A program made the position numbers and the translations under genes. From Limnospira platensis (GTDB lineage: Bacteria; Cyanobacteriota; Cyanobacteriia; Cyanobacteriales; Microcoleaceae), in NCBI RefSeq assembly GCF_046480435.1, contig NZ_PKGC01000004.1: a stretch of 64,000 nucleotides of DNA; one strand, 5' to 3'. Below, piece after piece: positions 41,447 through 50,114 of the stretch (the stretch's first letter is position 1; each line of letters opens with the position of its first letter). The notes below the pieces were generated by a model. That model did no database searches. It worked only from the letters and a program-made list of their open reading frames with translations, and was not told the DNA's origin.

Positions 41447-42847
41447 TCAGTGAGGATTTAATAAACCAACCTCCCAACCTTTGGGAGTTTGTTTGAGGTG
41501 AAAGGAACCGCAAGACTCCAAAAATTTGGGAAATTTTTTGCTATCATTAAATTGGCTAAGTAACTGATTAATAGGTACATGATATTTGGTCATAAAATGA
41601 CTAGCTAAAATTGAAATATGCACTGGAGAATTAGGGGATTTTTTCGTTAATTCTTTCAGAATACTAACTAGCGCCTTTTCTAAATCATCGCTGGATTTAA
41701 TTGTTGTCGGTGCAGTGGTTGGTGTGGTTGCATCGACAGCCTGGAGTGATACGTTATCCGTGGATATGGTTAAATTTTCATTAAATAAAGTCACATAAAT
41801 TTGAGATTGCTCTGAGATTTTATGCACCGCAAAAATCAGAGGATTTTTGATAAAAATATCCTGGACTTTAAAATCAACAAAGTGTTCAGATATCACCTGG
41901 GTCAACGTCAATTTATATTGATTATGATAAAGGGTAGAGATTTTGGTTAGCTTAATCCAATAGCAATTACTGCGCTGTTGTTCTAATAAAATTAACTCTT
42001 GTAATTGTTCCAGCAATTCCTCCACTTTGGGAATCACTTTTTTTGAGGATGATAATGAATATTTTTGAGTCGTCCCATTTTGACTATTAAATACCACAAT
42101 TTGGTCTTGAGTTTTGCGGACATGATAAACCGTCAAACCGTGAGATTGTAAAGTATTACAGAGATGAATTAACGCTTGATCTGACGAGCAAACCAGCACT
42201 TCTCGCGCCGTCGGATAATGTACAAAAATTGATGACCCCACCGTTGCCATTTTCAAATCAGCGCTATCTTTTCCAGCCGGTACATGAATCAATTGATAGC
42301 CTCGTTGATGAAACTCAGCATCTTTTTTACCTAAACTGCGCCAGTTAGCAAAAGCCACCCTAATTTGTAACGGATAATGACAGATTTTTTCTAAAAACTT
42401 TTCTGCGTCAGCGTCGAGCTGGATATTTTCCGCATCAAGTAGTAGAATACTCGCCCCATTATCCATCATTCCATGACCATTGAAGTTAGGAATCGAAGTA
42501 TTTAGATGTTCGTTGATTTCGGCATTGAGGAGTTGCTGAAGTTGAGGCTTGAGTTGATTAAAGATATTAGTAGCGATCGCCTCTGAATTTAGCAGAGATT
42601 TCAGATAAGATCTCACCCTAGATAGCAATGCTTCTGGGTTCGGCGCTTGACCCAACCCCTGATTCAATTTAGCTAACAGTTTAGTTTGATACTGGGGTTG
42701 TTCCCAGGAAATACCCTGATAGCGAACATTCAAGCACTCCGGGTGCTGTTGTTGAAACGAGACAACCGTCTGATAGATCAGGTTACTGATCTGACTAACC
42801 GCCGTAGTTCCATTATTTGTCTGTGGCACGAGCGACTGATGGGGCAT
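41447..42847 (-). CDS. NYN-domain protein with C-terminal OST-HTH/LOTUS-like domain
   Basis: A 466-residue protein. The middle (about 130-260) is a NYN (PIN-like) nuclease domain: SILLLDAENIQL with the metal-binding Asp, QIRVAFANWRSL, and KDSADLKMAT then VLVCSSDQALIHL. The last 75 residues (PVHISILASHFMTKYHVPIN, FLESCGSFHLKQTPKGWEVG) resemble the OST-HTH/LOTUS domain, an RNA-binding winged helix. Such pairs are known in bacteria and suggest RNA cleavage or silencing. The N-terminal 120 residues are helical and unknown. The ATG at 42847 is preferred over one four codons upstream. Confidence 0.75.
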   Translation of the reverse strand: MPHQSLVPQTNNGTTAVSQISNLIYQTVVSFQQQHPECLNVRYQGISWEQPQYQTKLLAKLNQGLGQAPNPEALLSRVRSYLKSLLNSEAIATNIFNQLKPQLQQLLNAEINEHLNTSIPNFNGHGMMDNGASILLLDAENIQLDADAEKFLEKICHYPLQIRVAFANWRSLGKKDAEFHQRGYQLIHVPAGKDSADLKMATVGSSIFVHYPTAREVLVCSSDQALIHLCNTLQSHGLTVYHVRKTQDQIVVFNSQNGTTQKYSLSSSKKVIPKVEELLEQLQELILLEQQRSNCYWIKLTKISTLYHNQYKLTLTQVISEHFVDFKVQDIFIKNPLIFAVHKISEQSQIYVTLFNENLTISTDNVSLQAVDATTPTTAPTTIKSSDDLEKALVSILKELTKKSPNSPVHISILASHFMTKYHVPINQLLSQFNDSKKFPKFLESCGSFHLKQTPKGWEVGLLNPH

Positions 42848-43192
42848 ACCCCTACACAAACCGTCAAAATTTGTTATCTATTATTTAGATTAGCATGGAG
42901 GATGGCGATCGCCTTGATCATGTTCAGTAACTATGATCCACCATCCGATAATGGGCCAATTACTCCCCTTTTAGGGTCTAATCAGGCACTCCCAAAATAT
43001 TATACCCCCTGCGGCTGATCATGAGATCATACTTTGATAGAATCTGGCTGGGGCAGACTCAGCCAACCATGCTGATCAGCGAAGACTGAGGGGATAATGG
43101 TTCGATCGCACCATAATTGACGTTTGAGAAGTACCATGATTAAGCGGATTATGTCACAATAGAAAACAGTTAATTTAAAAACTGTAAAAATC
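42848..43192. other. Divergent intergenic region between the NYN gene and ubiD
   Basis: About 345 bases with no credible gene. It should hold promoters for both divergent genes. The stretch just before ubiD (43140-43190) is AT-rich. No hairpin with a U-tract was seen. Confidence 0.45.
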
Positions 43193-44710
43193 ATGGCACG
43201 AGATCTGCGGGGATTTTTGAAAATCTTAGAAGAACGGGGACAGTTACGAAGAATTAGCGCCCTGGTAGACCCGGATTTAGAAATTGCCGAAATTGCCAAC
43301 CGAATGCTACAGTGTGGCGGTCCTGGGCTGTTATTTGAAAATGTCAAAGGTGCCGCTTATCCGGTAGCAGTGAACCTGTTGGGGACTGAAAAAAGGGTGT
43401 GTTGGGCGATGAATATGGAAGAGCCCCAGGAGTTAGAAGAATTAGGGAAAAAGCTGGGGATGTTACAGCAACCTAAACCACCCAAAAAAATCTCCCAAGC
43501 CATAGATTTTGGTAAGGTTTTATTTGATGTGGTTAAAGCCAAACCCGGACGGAATTGGTTTCCTCCCTGTCAGGAAGTAGTGATTGAGGGGGAGGAAGTA
43601 GACTTAACCAAAATTCCCATGATTCGCCCTTATTCTGGTGATGCGGGAAAAATTATTACTTTAGGATTGGTAATCACTAAAGATTGTGAAACCGGCACTC
43701 CTAATGTAGGCGTATATCGCTTACAATTACAGTCTCATAATACCATGACTGTTCATTGGTTATCCGTGCGCGGTGGGGCGAGACATCTGCGGAAGGCAGC
43801 CGAAAATGGTAAAAAGTTAGAAATAGCGATCGCCCTAGGTGTTGATCCACTGATTATCATGGCGGCGGCTACTCCCATTCCCGTAGATTTATCTGAATGG
43901 TTATTTGCCGGATTATATGGGGGGTCTGGGGTGCAATTAGCTAAGTGTAAAACCGTAGATTTAGAAGTTCCCGCAGATTCAGAATTTGTCCTAGAAGGAA
44001 CTATCACACCAGGGGAAATGCTACCCGATGGACCCTTTGGTGATCACATGGGTTATTATGGGGGTGTAGAAGATTCGCCACTCATTCGCTTTCACTGTGT
44101 TACCCACCGCCATGATCCGATTTATTTAACCACTTTTAGCGGACGACCACCCAAAGAAGAGGCGATGATGGCGATCGCTCTTAATCGGATTTATACTCCT
44201 ATTCTGCGACAGCAGGTATCAGAAATTTGTGATTTCTTTTTACCAATGGAAGCCCTCAGCTACAAGGCTGCAATTATTTCCATTGATAAGGCTTATCCCG
44301 GACAAGCGCGGCGGGCTGCTTTAGCCTTTTGGAGTGCTTTACCGCAGTTTACATATACCAAATTTGTCATCGTTGTTGATCGAAATATTAATATCCGCGA
44401 TCCGCGCCAAGTCGTATGGGCGATCGCCTCAAAAGTTGATCCATCAAGGGATGTATTTATTCTCCCTAATACCCCCTTTGATAGTTTAGATTTTGCCAGT
44501 GAAAAAATTGGTTTAGGGGGCAGGATGGGTATTGATGCCACCACTAAAATCCCCCCAGAAACTGAACACGAATGGGGGGAAGCCTTAGAATCAGATCCAG
44601 ATGTCGCTAAAATGGTCGAACGTCGCTGGGCTGAGTATGGGTTAGCAGATGTGAATTTAAACGAAGTTGACCCTAATAAATTTGGCTACGAAATCAATTA
44701 CATTCACTGA
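43193..44710 (+). CDS. ubiD: UbiD-family prenylated-FMN decarboxylase
   Basis: A 505-residue decarboxylase of the UbiD family, which uses prenylated FMN to remove carboxyl groups from aromatic or alpha,beta-unsaturated acids. Motifs include ARDLRGFLKILEERGQLRR at the start, NVGVYRLQLQSHNTMTVHW, and the E-D/E catalytic set in GPFGDHMGYYGGVEDS. In cyanobacteria it is thought to act on 4-hydroxybenzoate-type precursors of plastoquinone. ubiX is not in this window. A hairpin plus T5 follows at 44729-44792. Confidence 0.93.
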   Translation: MARDLRGFLKILEERGQLRRISALVDPDLEIAEIANRMLQCGGPGLLFENVKGAAYPVAVNLLGTEKRVCWAMNMEEPQELEELGKKLGMLQQPKPPKKISQAIDFGKVLFDVVKAKPGRNWFPPCQEVVIEGEEVDLTKIPMIRPYSGDAGKIITLGLVITKDCETGTPNVGVYRLQLQSHNTMTVHWLSVRGGARHLRKAAENGKKLEIAIALGVDPLIIMAAATPIPVDLSEWLFAGLYGGSGVQLAKCKTVDLEVPADSEFVLEGTITPGEMLPDGPFGDHMGYYGGVEDSPLIRFHCVTHRHDPIYLTTFSGRPPKEEAMMAIALNRIYTPILRQQVSEICDFFLPMEALSYKAAIISIDKAYPGQARRAALAFWSALPQFTYTKFVIVVDRNINIRDPRQVVWAIASKVDPSRDVFILPNTPFDSLDFASEKIGLGGRMGIDATTKIPPETEHEWGEALESDPDVAKMVERRWAEYGLADVNLNEVDPNKFGYEINYIH

Positions 44711-44728
44711 TCCAAATCAGATTTACGG

Positions 44729-44792
44729 GCGGGTTTATAGGTGCTATTGATAGCTATTTACAGCTAAAAATAACCCCCAAAACCCGCTTTTT
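44729..44792 (+). terminator. Terminator after ubiD
   Basis: GCGGGTTT (44729-44736) pairs perfectly with AAACCCGC (44780-44787) around a 43-base loop containing a second small stem (TAGCT/AGCTA), followed by TTTTT (44788-44792). The downstream gene is convergent. Confidence 0.65.
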
Positions 44793-44802
44793 AGGAGTTT
44801 AT

Positions 44803-45600
44803 TTAATCAAAAATTGCGCCCCGGCTTTTCAAGTCAAACTTGGCGTTTTCGGAAATTCCGATCGCCCCTTTAAATTTAGCCCCCTCTACTTGAGCATTAG
44901 TTAAAAAAGCACCACTCAAATTAGCCTTTCGCAAATCGGCACCCTTGAGATTAGCCTCCTTCAAATTCACCCCAATTAAATTAGCTTCCGTCAAATCAGC
45001 ATCAGTTAAATCATGTTTTTGACCTCCATGATTAGCAATTTTCCAAATCACACGCCACTTAGGGTCTAACTGAGTGTCATCATTAATTAAAGTACTACTC
45101 AAATTAGCACCCCTAAAATCAACATTGAGTAACATAGAACCACGCAGATCTGCACCAATCAGATTAGTATTATTTAGTTGTGCATCTTGCAGGTTAGCAT
45201 TACTCAAATTAGCCCCAATTAGTTTGCTTTGAGTTAAGTTAGCCTGTCTGATATCCGCGCCAATTAGCTGGGCATAAATTAAATTGACACCACCCATACT
45301 GGTACTAAATAGTTTAGCCTTATTCAAAGAAGCCCCCATCAAATTAGCCCCATTCAAATAGGCTTTGGTAAAATCTGCACCCCGGAGATTAGCATGACCC
45401 ATATCCGCATTAATTAAATTAGCTTTTATCATTTCTGCTAGACTCAAATTCGCTTGAATAAGGCTGGCATTCATCAAATTAGCTTTATTCAGATTAATGC
45501 TATTAAGATAAGCCCCTTGGAGTTGAACCCCAATTAAAATAGCCTTCTGAAAGTCTCGCTCCCCTTGAGCATAAGATGCTAGTAATGTTTCAGCATTCAT
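44803..45600 (-). CDS. Pentapeptide repeat protein
   Basis: A 265-residue protein made almost wholly of A(D/N)LXX repeats, e.g. NKANLMNASLIQANLSLAEM and ADLRKANLSGAFL, forming a right-handed quadrilateral beta helix over most of its length. A short non-repeat break near residue 175-190 (DDTQLDPKWRVIWKIANHG) interrupts the helix. No signal peptide. Such proteins are abundant in cyanobacteria; some mimic DNA or bind gyrase, others are structural. No specific function can be given. Confidence 0.9.
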   Translation of the reverse strand: MNAETLLASYAQGERDFQKAILIGVQLQGAYLNSINLNKANLMNASLIQANLSLAEMIKANLINADMGHANLRGADFTKAYLNGANLMGASLNKAKLFSTSMGGVNLIYAQLIGADIRQANLTQSKLIGANLSNANLQDAQLNNTNLIGADLRGSMLLNVDFRGANLSSTLINDDTQLDPKWRVIWKIANHGGQKHDLTDADLTEANLIGVNLKEANLKGADLRKANLSGAFLTNAQVEGAKFKGAIGISENAKFDLKSRGAIFD

Positions 45601-45731
45601 CTGGCTTTCATCTCCTAGTTAAAATTAAACGGTAATTGTCCGGGTAGTTCATATCAATATCATCAATTCGTCATGGGAGGTTAAAAAACACAAAAATATG
45701 CTACTATGGGGAGGTTTAAGATGATAATGAA

Positions 45732-48104
45732 TTACTCCTCACTTGGTGTAGTGTCCCCGTTTTCAGTTCCGGTATGGTCGGTCACTGATTGGGATTTTTG
45801 GCGACGATTTCGGCGGGCTGATTTAATCAGTTTAACCTGATAAGGATCAGCATCCGATCGCCAATAAACTCTATGTCCTCGAATTTCCGCGCAGTGTTCC
45901 TCCAGACATTTTAACCAACCTCCGAGGGTTTGAATAGCTGATTTGTCATCGAGAAGCCCCCAGTCTTGTTCCTGACTGGTAAGTTTAGCAAACTTTTCAT
46001 AGGAGGGATAGTCTGGGGTAACGAAGGCTTCCTTAGCATAAAGAATGGGAGCATTAGCACCCTGATAACTTCGATAACTGACCTGGAGATCTCGCAGGTC
46101 GATCGCCATTTTGGTTTGTAGAACCGGATGAGGATTCGTATCAAAATCAGGATAAAATAAATAGGTGATTTTCGGCGTTTTAATGTGAAATTTAATCAAG
46201 GTTGTTCCTTCTAAGCGTCCGATAGTCCTATGGGCGCACCCCTCATATACCCTTAACAGGGGGTCGAGTTTCTCTAAGGCGCTAATATGAACCCAAAGGG
46301 AGTTTTGGCGCTTCTGACCTATATCACTATTGTAACAGCATTCAGCAATTATATCAGGGTTCCCCATACTATAAAGCATGACATCAGCCAAAGCACAAGC
46401 CTTTTTATAGCTACCAAATAACCCTTTAATGTCATTTTTGACCTGTTCTGACAAATCCGACAATTTCCGCCGTTTACCAAAGTGACTGAGGGCTAGATAA
46501 ACCAGCAAATCTTGGCGACGACGATCTGCTACTTGTTCCCATTCGGGCGAGTTAGTGGCTTGCATAATTACCTTAAAAGCGCGTTTAATAGTTCCAAATT
46601 CTGCCTCAATTTCCGAAGTTTGTTGAAGTTCAGCCCCCACCGGAAGCCGACCACGATCGCACAAAAACTCTATCAAAGGTTGCAGGAGTTCTTGATATTC
46701 TTCAAAACGCTTAACCTGGGCACAAATACGGGGAGAAGAAACCCGCGATCGAAATCGGGATGCGCGAAAATCCTCAGCTTCTGATTCATCTCTAAATACC
46801 ACATAAACACCCAAATCAATCGGGATAGAATCCACATTCAAAACCTGATCAATATAGATTTTCAATTCTTCTTGCTGGTAATACTTTTGAAAAGTATTGC
46901 GATTAGTAATCACCCCATCCCCATAGGCAATAATACCACGATCGCAATCATCAATCAAAATTTGCGCCGCCACAATTAACACCCTTTGCGTTAACTCCCA
47001 CGCCCGAATTAATGCTTCCCGTCTTTCCACCTGACATTCAATCACATTAATCACATAACCCAGATTCACAATTTCCGAAACAACTTGGGGAGTTTCTGGG
47101 GAATAGTAAGGGTCCCAACCTGCTGACAAATAACCGCGATCGCTTATTTGTTTTAGATCACCTCCATAACCACAACCATAATCAAAGAAACTGCTATTTT
47201 CCCGAAATAATCCCGCTTCCAGCGCCAGGCGTACAGGGCGAGATAAACTTTTCCGAATTATCGCAGCCTTGTGGCGTTCAATGCGAGGAGTAATCCTCAC
47301 CGTTTCCAGTTCCTGATCAGATAAATAAACCACCTGATGATCCTGAATAGCCACACCACATCTAGCCAGATGATTTAACCAACCTTGGCGGGTTCCAATA
47401 CTGCTATAAAGTCGAGTTTTTTTACTTAATAATCCCAACTTTTCCTCCATCTTAGTTAATTGGTTAAAACTTTCATATAGAGGATAGTCCGCCGCCACAA
47501 AAGTTTCTTTACGGTGTAGGATAGGCGGGTTATTGCTGTTAGTATAGTTAGAAAAATTCACTCTCCCCCTGGGGACTAGCACTTGATAACTCGTGGCTAA
47601 ATCCGGGTGAGCATCCGTATCAAAATCCGGGTAAAACAAATAAGAAATAATCGGTTTATCCGTATGAAATTTAATCAGAGTTGTGGGGGGAGGTGGGTTA
47701 AGGGCTTGGCGGGCTAGATGTTCATATAGGCGCAGCAGCGGGTCAAGGCGGTTAAGGGCAGAAATATGCACATATAGGGCGGCGGGGAGTTTTTTACCAA
47801 TGGGGCTTTGGTGACAACAATGGGCGATCGCCCTAAGTTCATGAAGCCCTAGTAAAAGCTGGTTAACCGCCACACAGGCTTGCTGGTAGCTACCAAAAGT
47901 GCGTTCGATTTCCTCATGCCACTGAGCAGAAAGGTCACTAAATCGGTTAATCTGGGGGGGAAGCTGAAATTCAACTGCCTTCAGGGCTAGGTACAAAATC
48001 AAATCATCAGCCGTTGGGTGAACATTTAAACCCCTCGTTAGGCGGTGATTGATGGCAAAATCCCAACTGTCATTGCTACATTGAATGACATCATGGCTGT
48101 TCAT
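45732..48104 (-). CDS. DNA phosphorothioation-associated methyltransferase with duplicated flanking domain
   Basis: A 790-residue protein. Residues about 285-460 hold a methyltransferase-like core: RHKAAIIRKSLSRPVRLALE and FDYGCGYGGDLKQISDRGY, the pattern of the family annotated as DNA phosphorothioation (Dnd)-associated putative methyltransferase. On both sides lies a copy of one domain: N-terminal (about 25-280) with FGSYQQAC, WVHISALEKLDPLLR-like YVHISALNRLDPLLR, TTLIKFHTDKPIISYLFYPD; C-terminal (about 520-770) with FGSYKKAC, WVHISALEKLDPLLR and TTLIKFHIKTPKITYLFYPD. No dnd or pbe/ssp genes occur in this window. It is a single gene, strongly AT-richer than housekeeping neighbours. Confidence 0.82.
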   Translation of the reverse strand: MNSHDVIQCSNDSWDFAINHRLTRGLNVHPTADDLILYLALKAVEFQLPPQINRFSDLSAQWHEEIERTFGSYQQACVAVNQLLLGLHELRAIAHCCHQSPIGKKLPAALYVHISALNRLDPLLRLYEHLARQALNPPPPTTLIKFHTDKPIISYLFYPDFDTDAHPDLATSYQVLVPRGRVNFSNYTNSNNPPILHRKETFVAADYPLYESFNQLTKMEEKLGLLSKKTRLYSSIGTRQGWLNHLARCGVAIQDHQVVYLSDQELETVRITPRIERHKAAIIRKSLSRPVRLALEAGLFRENSSFFDYGCGYGGDLKQISDRGYLSAGWDPYYSPETPQVVSEIVNLGYVINVIECQVERREALIRAWELTQRVLIVAAQILIDDCDRGIIAYGDGVITNRNTFQKYYQQEELKIYIDQVLNVDSIPIDLGVYVVFRDESEAEDFRASRFRSRVSSPRICAQVKRFEEYQELLQPLIEFLCDRGRLPVGAELQQTSEIEAEFGTIKRAFKVIMQATNSPEWEQVADRRRQDLLVYLALSHFGKRRKLSDLSEQVKNDIKGLFGSYKKACALADVMLYSMGNPDIIAECCYNSDIGQKRQNSLWVHISALEKLDPLLRVYEGCAHRTIGRLEGTTLIKFHIKTPKITYLFYPDFDTNPHPVLQTKMAIDLRDLQVSYRSYQGANAPILYAKEAFVTPDYPSYEKFAKLTSQEQDWGLLDDKSAIQTLGGWLKCLEEHCAEIRGHRVYWRSDADPYQVKLIKSARRNRRQKSQSVTDHTGTENGDTTPSEE

Positions 48105-48242
48105 TGCAACTGATCTCCACAGTCGGACTATCTTGGCAGCTATTATATGACATAAAGACCTCCGGGAAAATTCTCCCCTTCCGTTTTTAACAATATTGGT
48201 ATATATTTATAACTCCTGGTCAAACCTTAACTAAAATTTTAG

Positions 48243-49472
48243 ATGATTGCCATCCCATATTTATCTATTGCCATTGCCATCCTGCTTTTAGCTAGTGTCA
48301 TTGCTAGTAAAGCTGCTAGTCGCTTAGGTGTTCCTAGTTTGTTACTGTTCCTAATGATTGGTATTTTAGCAGGTTCCGAAGGTTTAGGCGGTATTAAATA
48401 TAACAACCCCGAATTAACCAGGGCTGTTGGAGATATGGCGCTGATTATTATTTTATTTTCTGGGGGACTAGATACTAAGTGGGCGAAAATTCGTCCCGTG
48501 TTAATTCCCGGACTCACTCTCGCTACAGTAGGAGTCGGGTTGACAACTATTTTGTTAGGGACTTTTGCTTGGTTTGTTCTCGGTTCCTTTTCCACCTTTA
48601 ATATTGGCGTAGAAGGACTTAATTGGAATGAAGGATTATTGCTAGGGGCCATTATTTCTTCTACTGATGCAGCCGCCGTATTTTCAATTTTGCGATCGGG
48701 CAATTTAGGACTCCGTGGAAATCTGCAACCTTTGCTAGAATTTGAATCGGGCAGTAATGACCCCATGGCCGCTTTACTAACCGTCGAAATCGTCCAAATT
48801 GTCATATCAGGAGAGTTCTCATTTTGGCGTTTAATCCTATCGGTAATTGTGCAAATTTGCATCGGTCTGGCTATGGGATATGGTTTGGGTAAAGGTACAG
48901 TTTGGGCAATTCGTAGTATGAATTTAACTGCTGAAGGTTTATATTCAGTCATGACCCTGGCTTTAACTTTGCTCACCTATGGTTTAAGTACCGTTGTCGG
49001 TGGTAATGGTTTTCTGGCTGCTTATATAGCAGGTTTAGTGGTTGGCAATTCCCACCTTCCTAGTGCAGGAAAAAATATTTTTAGTTTCTATGAAGCCCTA
49101 GCTTGGCTGATGCAAATCATCATGTTTTTAACCCTAGGACTGCTAGTTTTCCCCTCCCAACTTTTTCCGATCGCTGCGGTAGCAATAGCAATGGGTTTAT
49201 TTTTAATTTTCGTAGCCCGTCCCATAGCCACCCTTTCTTGTCTATCATTAGTAAAGATGCCAATTAAAGAAAAACTTTTTGTGTCTTGGGTAGGTTTACG
49301 GGGGGCTGTTCCCATTGTTTTAGCAACTTTTCCTCTCACCGCTGGTATTCAAGGTGCTAATCAGATTTTTAATGTCATCTTTTTTATGGTGATTATATCC
49401 TTACTGGTTCAGGGTTTATCCCTATCACCTCTAGCTAAGAAACTTGATTTAATGGCGGAGTCGGAAAATTAG
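48243..49472 (+). CDS. CPA1-type cation:proton antiporter (NhaP-like)
   Basis: A 409-residue membrane protein with about twelve helices. LLLFLMIGILAGSEGLGG and the acidic exchange motif region GAIISSTDAAAVFSIL, FESGSNDPMAALLTVEI and GLRGAVPIVLATFPLTAG mark the CPA1 (NhaP, CvrA) family, which swaps K+ or Na+ for protons. The C-terminal cytosolic regulatory domain of longer members is absent. Residues Ser-Thr-Asp in STDAA and Asn-Asp in SNDP are the transport site. Followed after 23 bases by the DUF3124 gene on the same strand. Confidence 0.9.
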   Translation: MIAIPYLSIAIAILLLASVIASKAASRLGVPSLLLFLMIGILAGSEGLGGIKYNNPELTRAVGDMALIIILFSGGLDTKWAKIRPVLIPGLTLATVGVGLTTILLGTFAWFVLGSFSTFNIGVEGLNWNEGLLLGAIISSTDAAAVFSILRSGNLGLRGNLQPLLEFESGSNDPMAALLTVEIVQIVISGEFSFWRLILSVIVQICIGLAMGYGLGKGTVWAIRSMNLTAEGLYSVMTLALTLLTYGLSTVVGGNGFLAAYIAGLVVGNSHLPSAGKNIFSFYEALAWLMQIIMFLTLGLLVFPSQLFPIAAVAIAMGLFLIFVARPIATLSCLSLVKMPIKEKLFVSWVGLRGAVPIVLATFPLTAGIQGANQIFNVIFFMVIISLLVQGLSLSPLAKKLDLMAESEN

Positions 49473-49495
49473 AAATATCAAGGTGTAAAATTATC

Positions 49496-50050
49496 ATGAA
49501 CATCAACATATTTATAGGGGCGATATTGGCGGTGATTTTAGTCGCCTGTACACCTCAACCAACTACCATAACAGGTCAGCAACAATCGGGGTTAGAATCA
49601 ACTACAACCGAAAAATTTACCGATGCGGCTCAAACCATTGATATTAGTGAAATTCAAGCTGTAGCCGGACAAACTGTTTATATTCCGGTTTATTCTCATA
49701 TATATTTCCGAAACACCCAACAAGCCTATAATTTAGCAAGTACGCTTAGTATTCGTAATACAGACCCAAATTCTCCCATCATTATCACTTCTGTGAGTTA
49801 CTACAATACTGATGGTAATTTGGTGAAAAATTACCTTGATAGTGCCTTAAAAATGCCACCTCTCGCCAGCATGGAATTTTTTATTGAACAAAGCAATACT
49901 AGCGGGGGTTCTGGTGCTAATTTTCTGGTTGAGTGGGTATCAGAAAGCACCATTTCTGAACCGATAATGGAGTCAGTCATGATTGGTGTATCAGGAACCC
50001 AGGGGTTAGCTTTCACCAGCCGAGGACAAGTCATTAATAATCAACAATAG
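49496..50050 (+). CDS. DUF3124 lipoprotein
   Basis: A 184-residue exported lipoprotein: short hydrophobic start then the lipobox VILVACTPQP, with Cys17 to be lipidated. The mature part contains AGQTVYIPVYSHIYFRNTQQ and SVSYYNTDGNLVKNYLDSAL, the DUF3124 pattern. Function unknown. It lies 23 bases after the antiporter and may be cotranscribed. A symmetrical hairpin follows between it and the convergent next gene. Confidence 0.85.
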   Translation: MNINIFIGAILAVILVACTPQPTTITGQQQSGLESTTTEKFTDAAQTIDISEIQAVAGQTVYIPVYSHIYFRNTQQAYNLASTLSIRNTDPNSPIIITSVSYYNTDGNLVKNYLDSALKMPPLASMEFFIEQSNTSGGSGANFLVEWVSESTISEPIMESVMIGVSGTQGLAFTSRGQVINNQQ

Positions 50051-50074
50051 TGGATTAGATAGACCGTTGACAGA

Positions 50075-50097
50075 ACCCTCTCGCTGGGGGAGAGGGT
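50075..50097. terminator. Bidirectional hairpin between convergent genes
   Basis: ACCCTCTC (50075-50082) pairs perfectly with GAGAGGGT (50090-50097) with a 7-base loop. It stands between the convergent DUF3124 gene and the serine-hydrolase-like gene. Neither strand has a good U-tract, so termination is only inferred from place. Confidence 0.5.
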
Positions 50098-50114
50098 AGC
50101 TTAACTACAGTCAA

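Noticed and set aside
48239..48976. 245-residue minus-strand ORF
   Set aside because: It is antisense to the antiporter gene, rich in Ser/Pro/Lys with no family motif, and has no ribosome site; it is a shadow frame.
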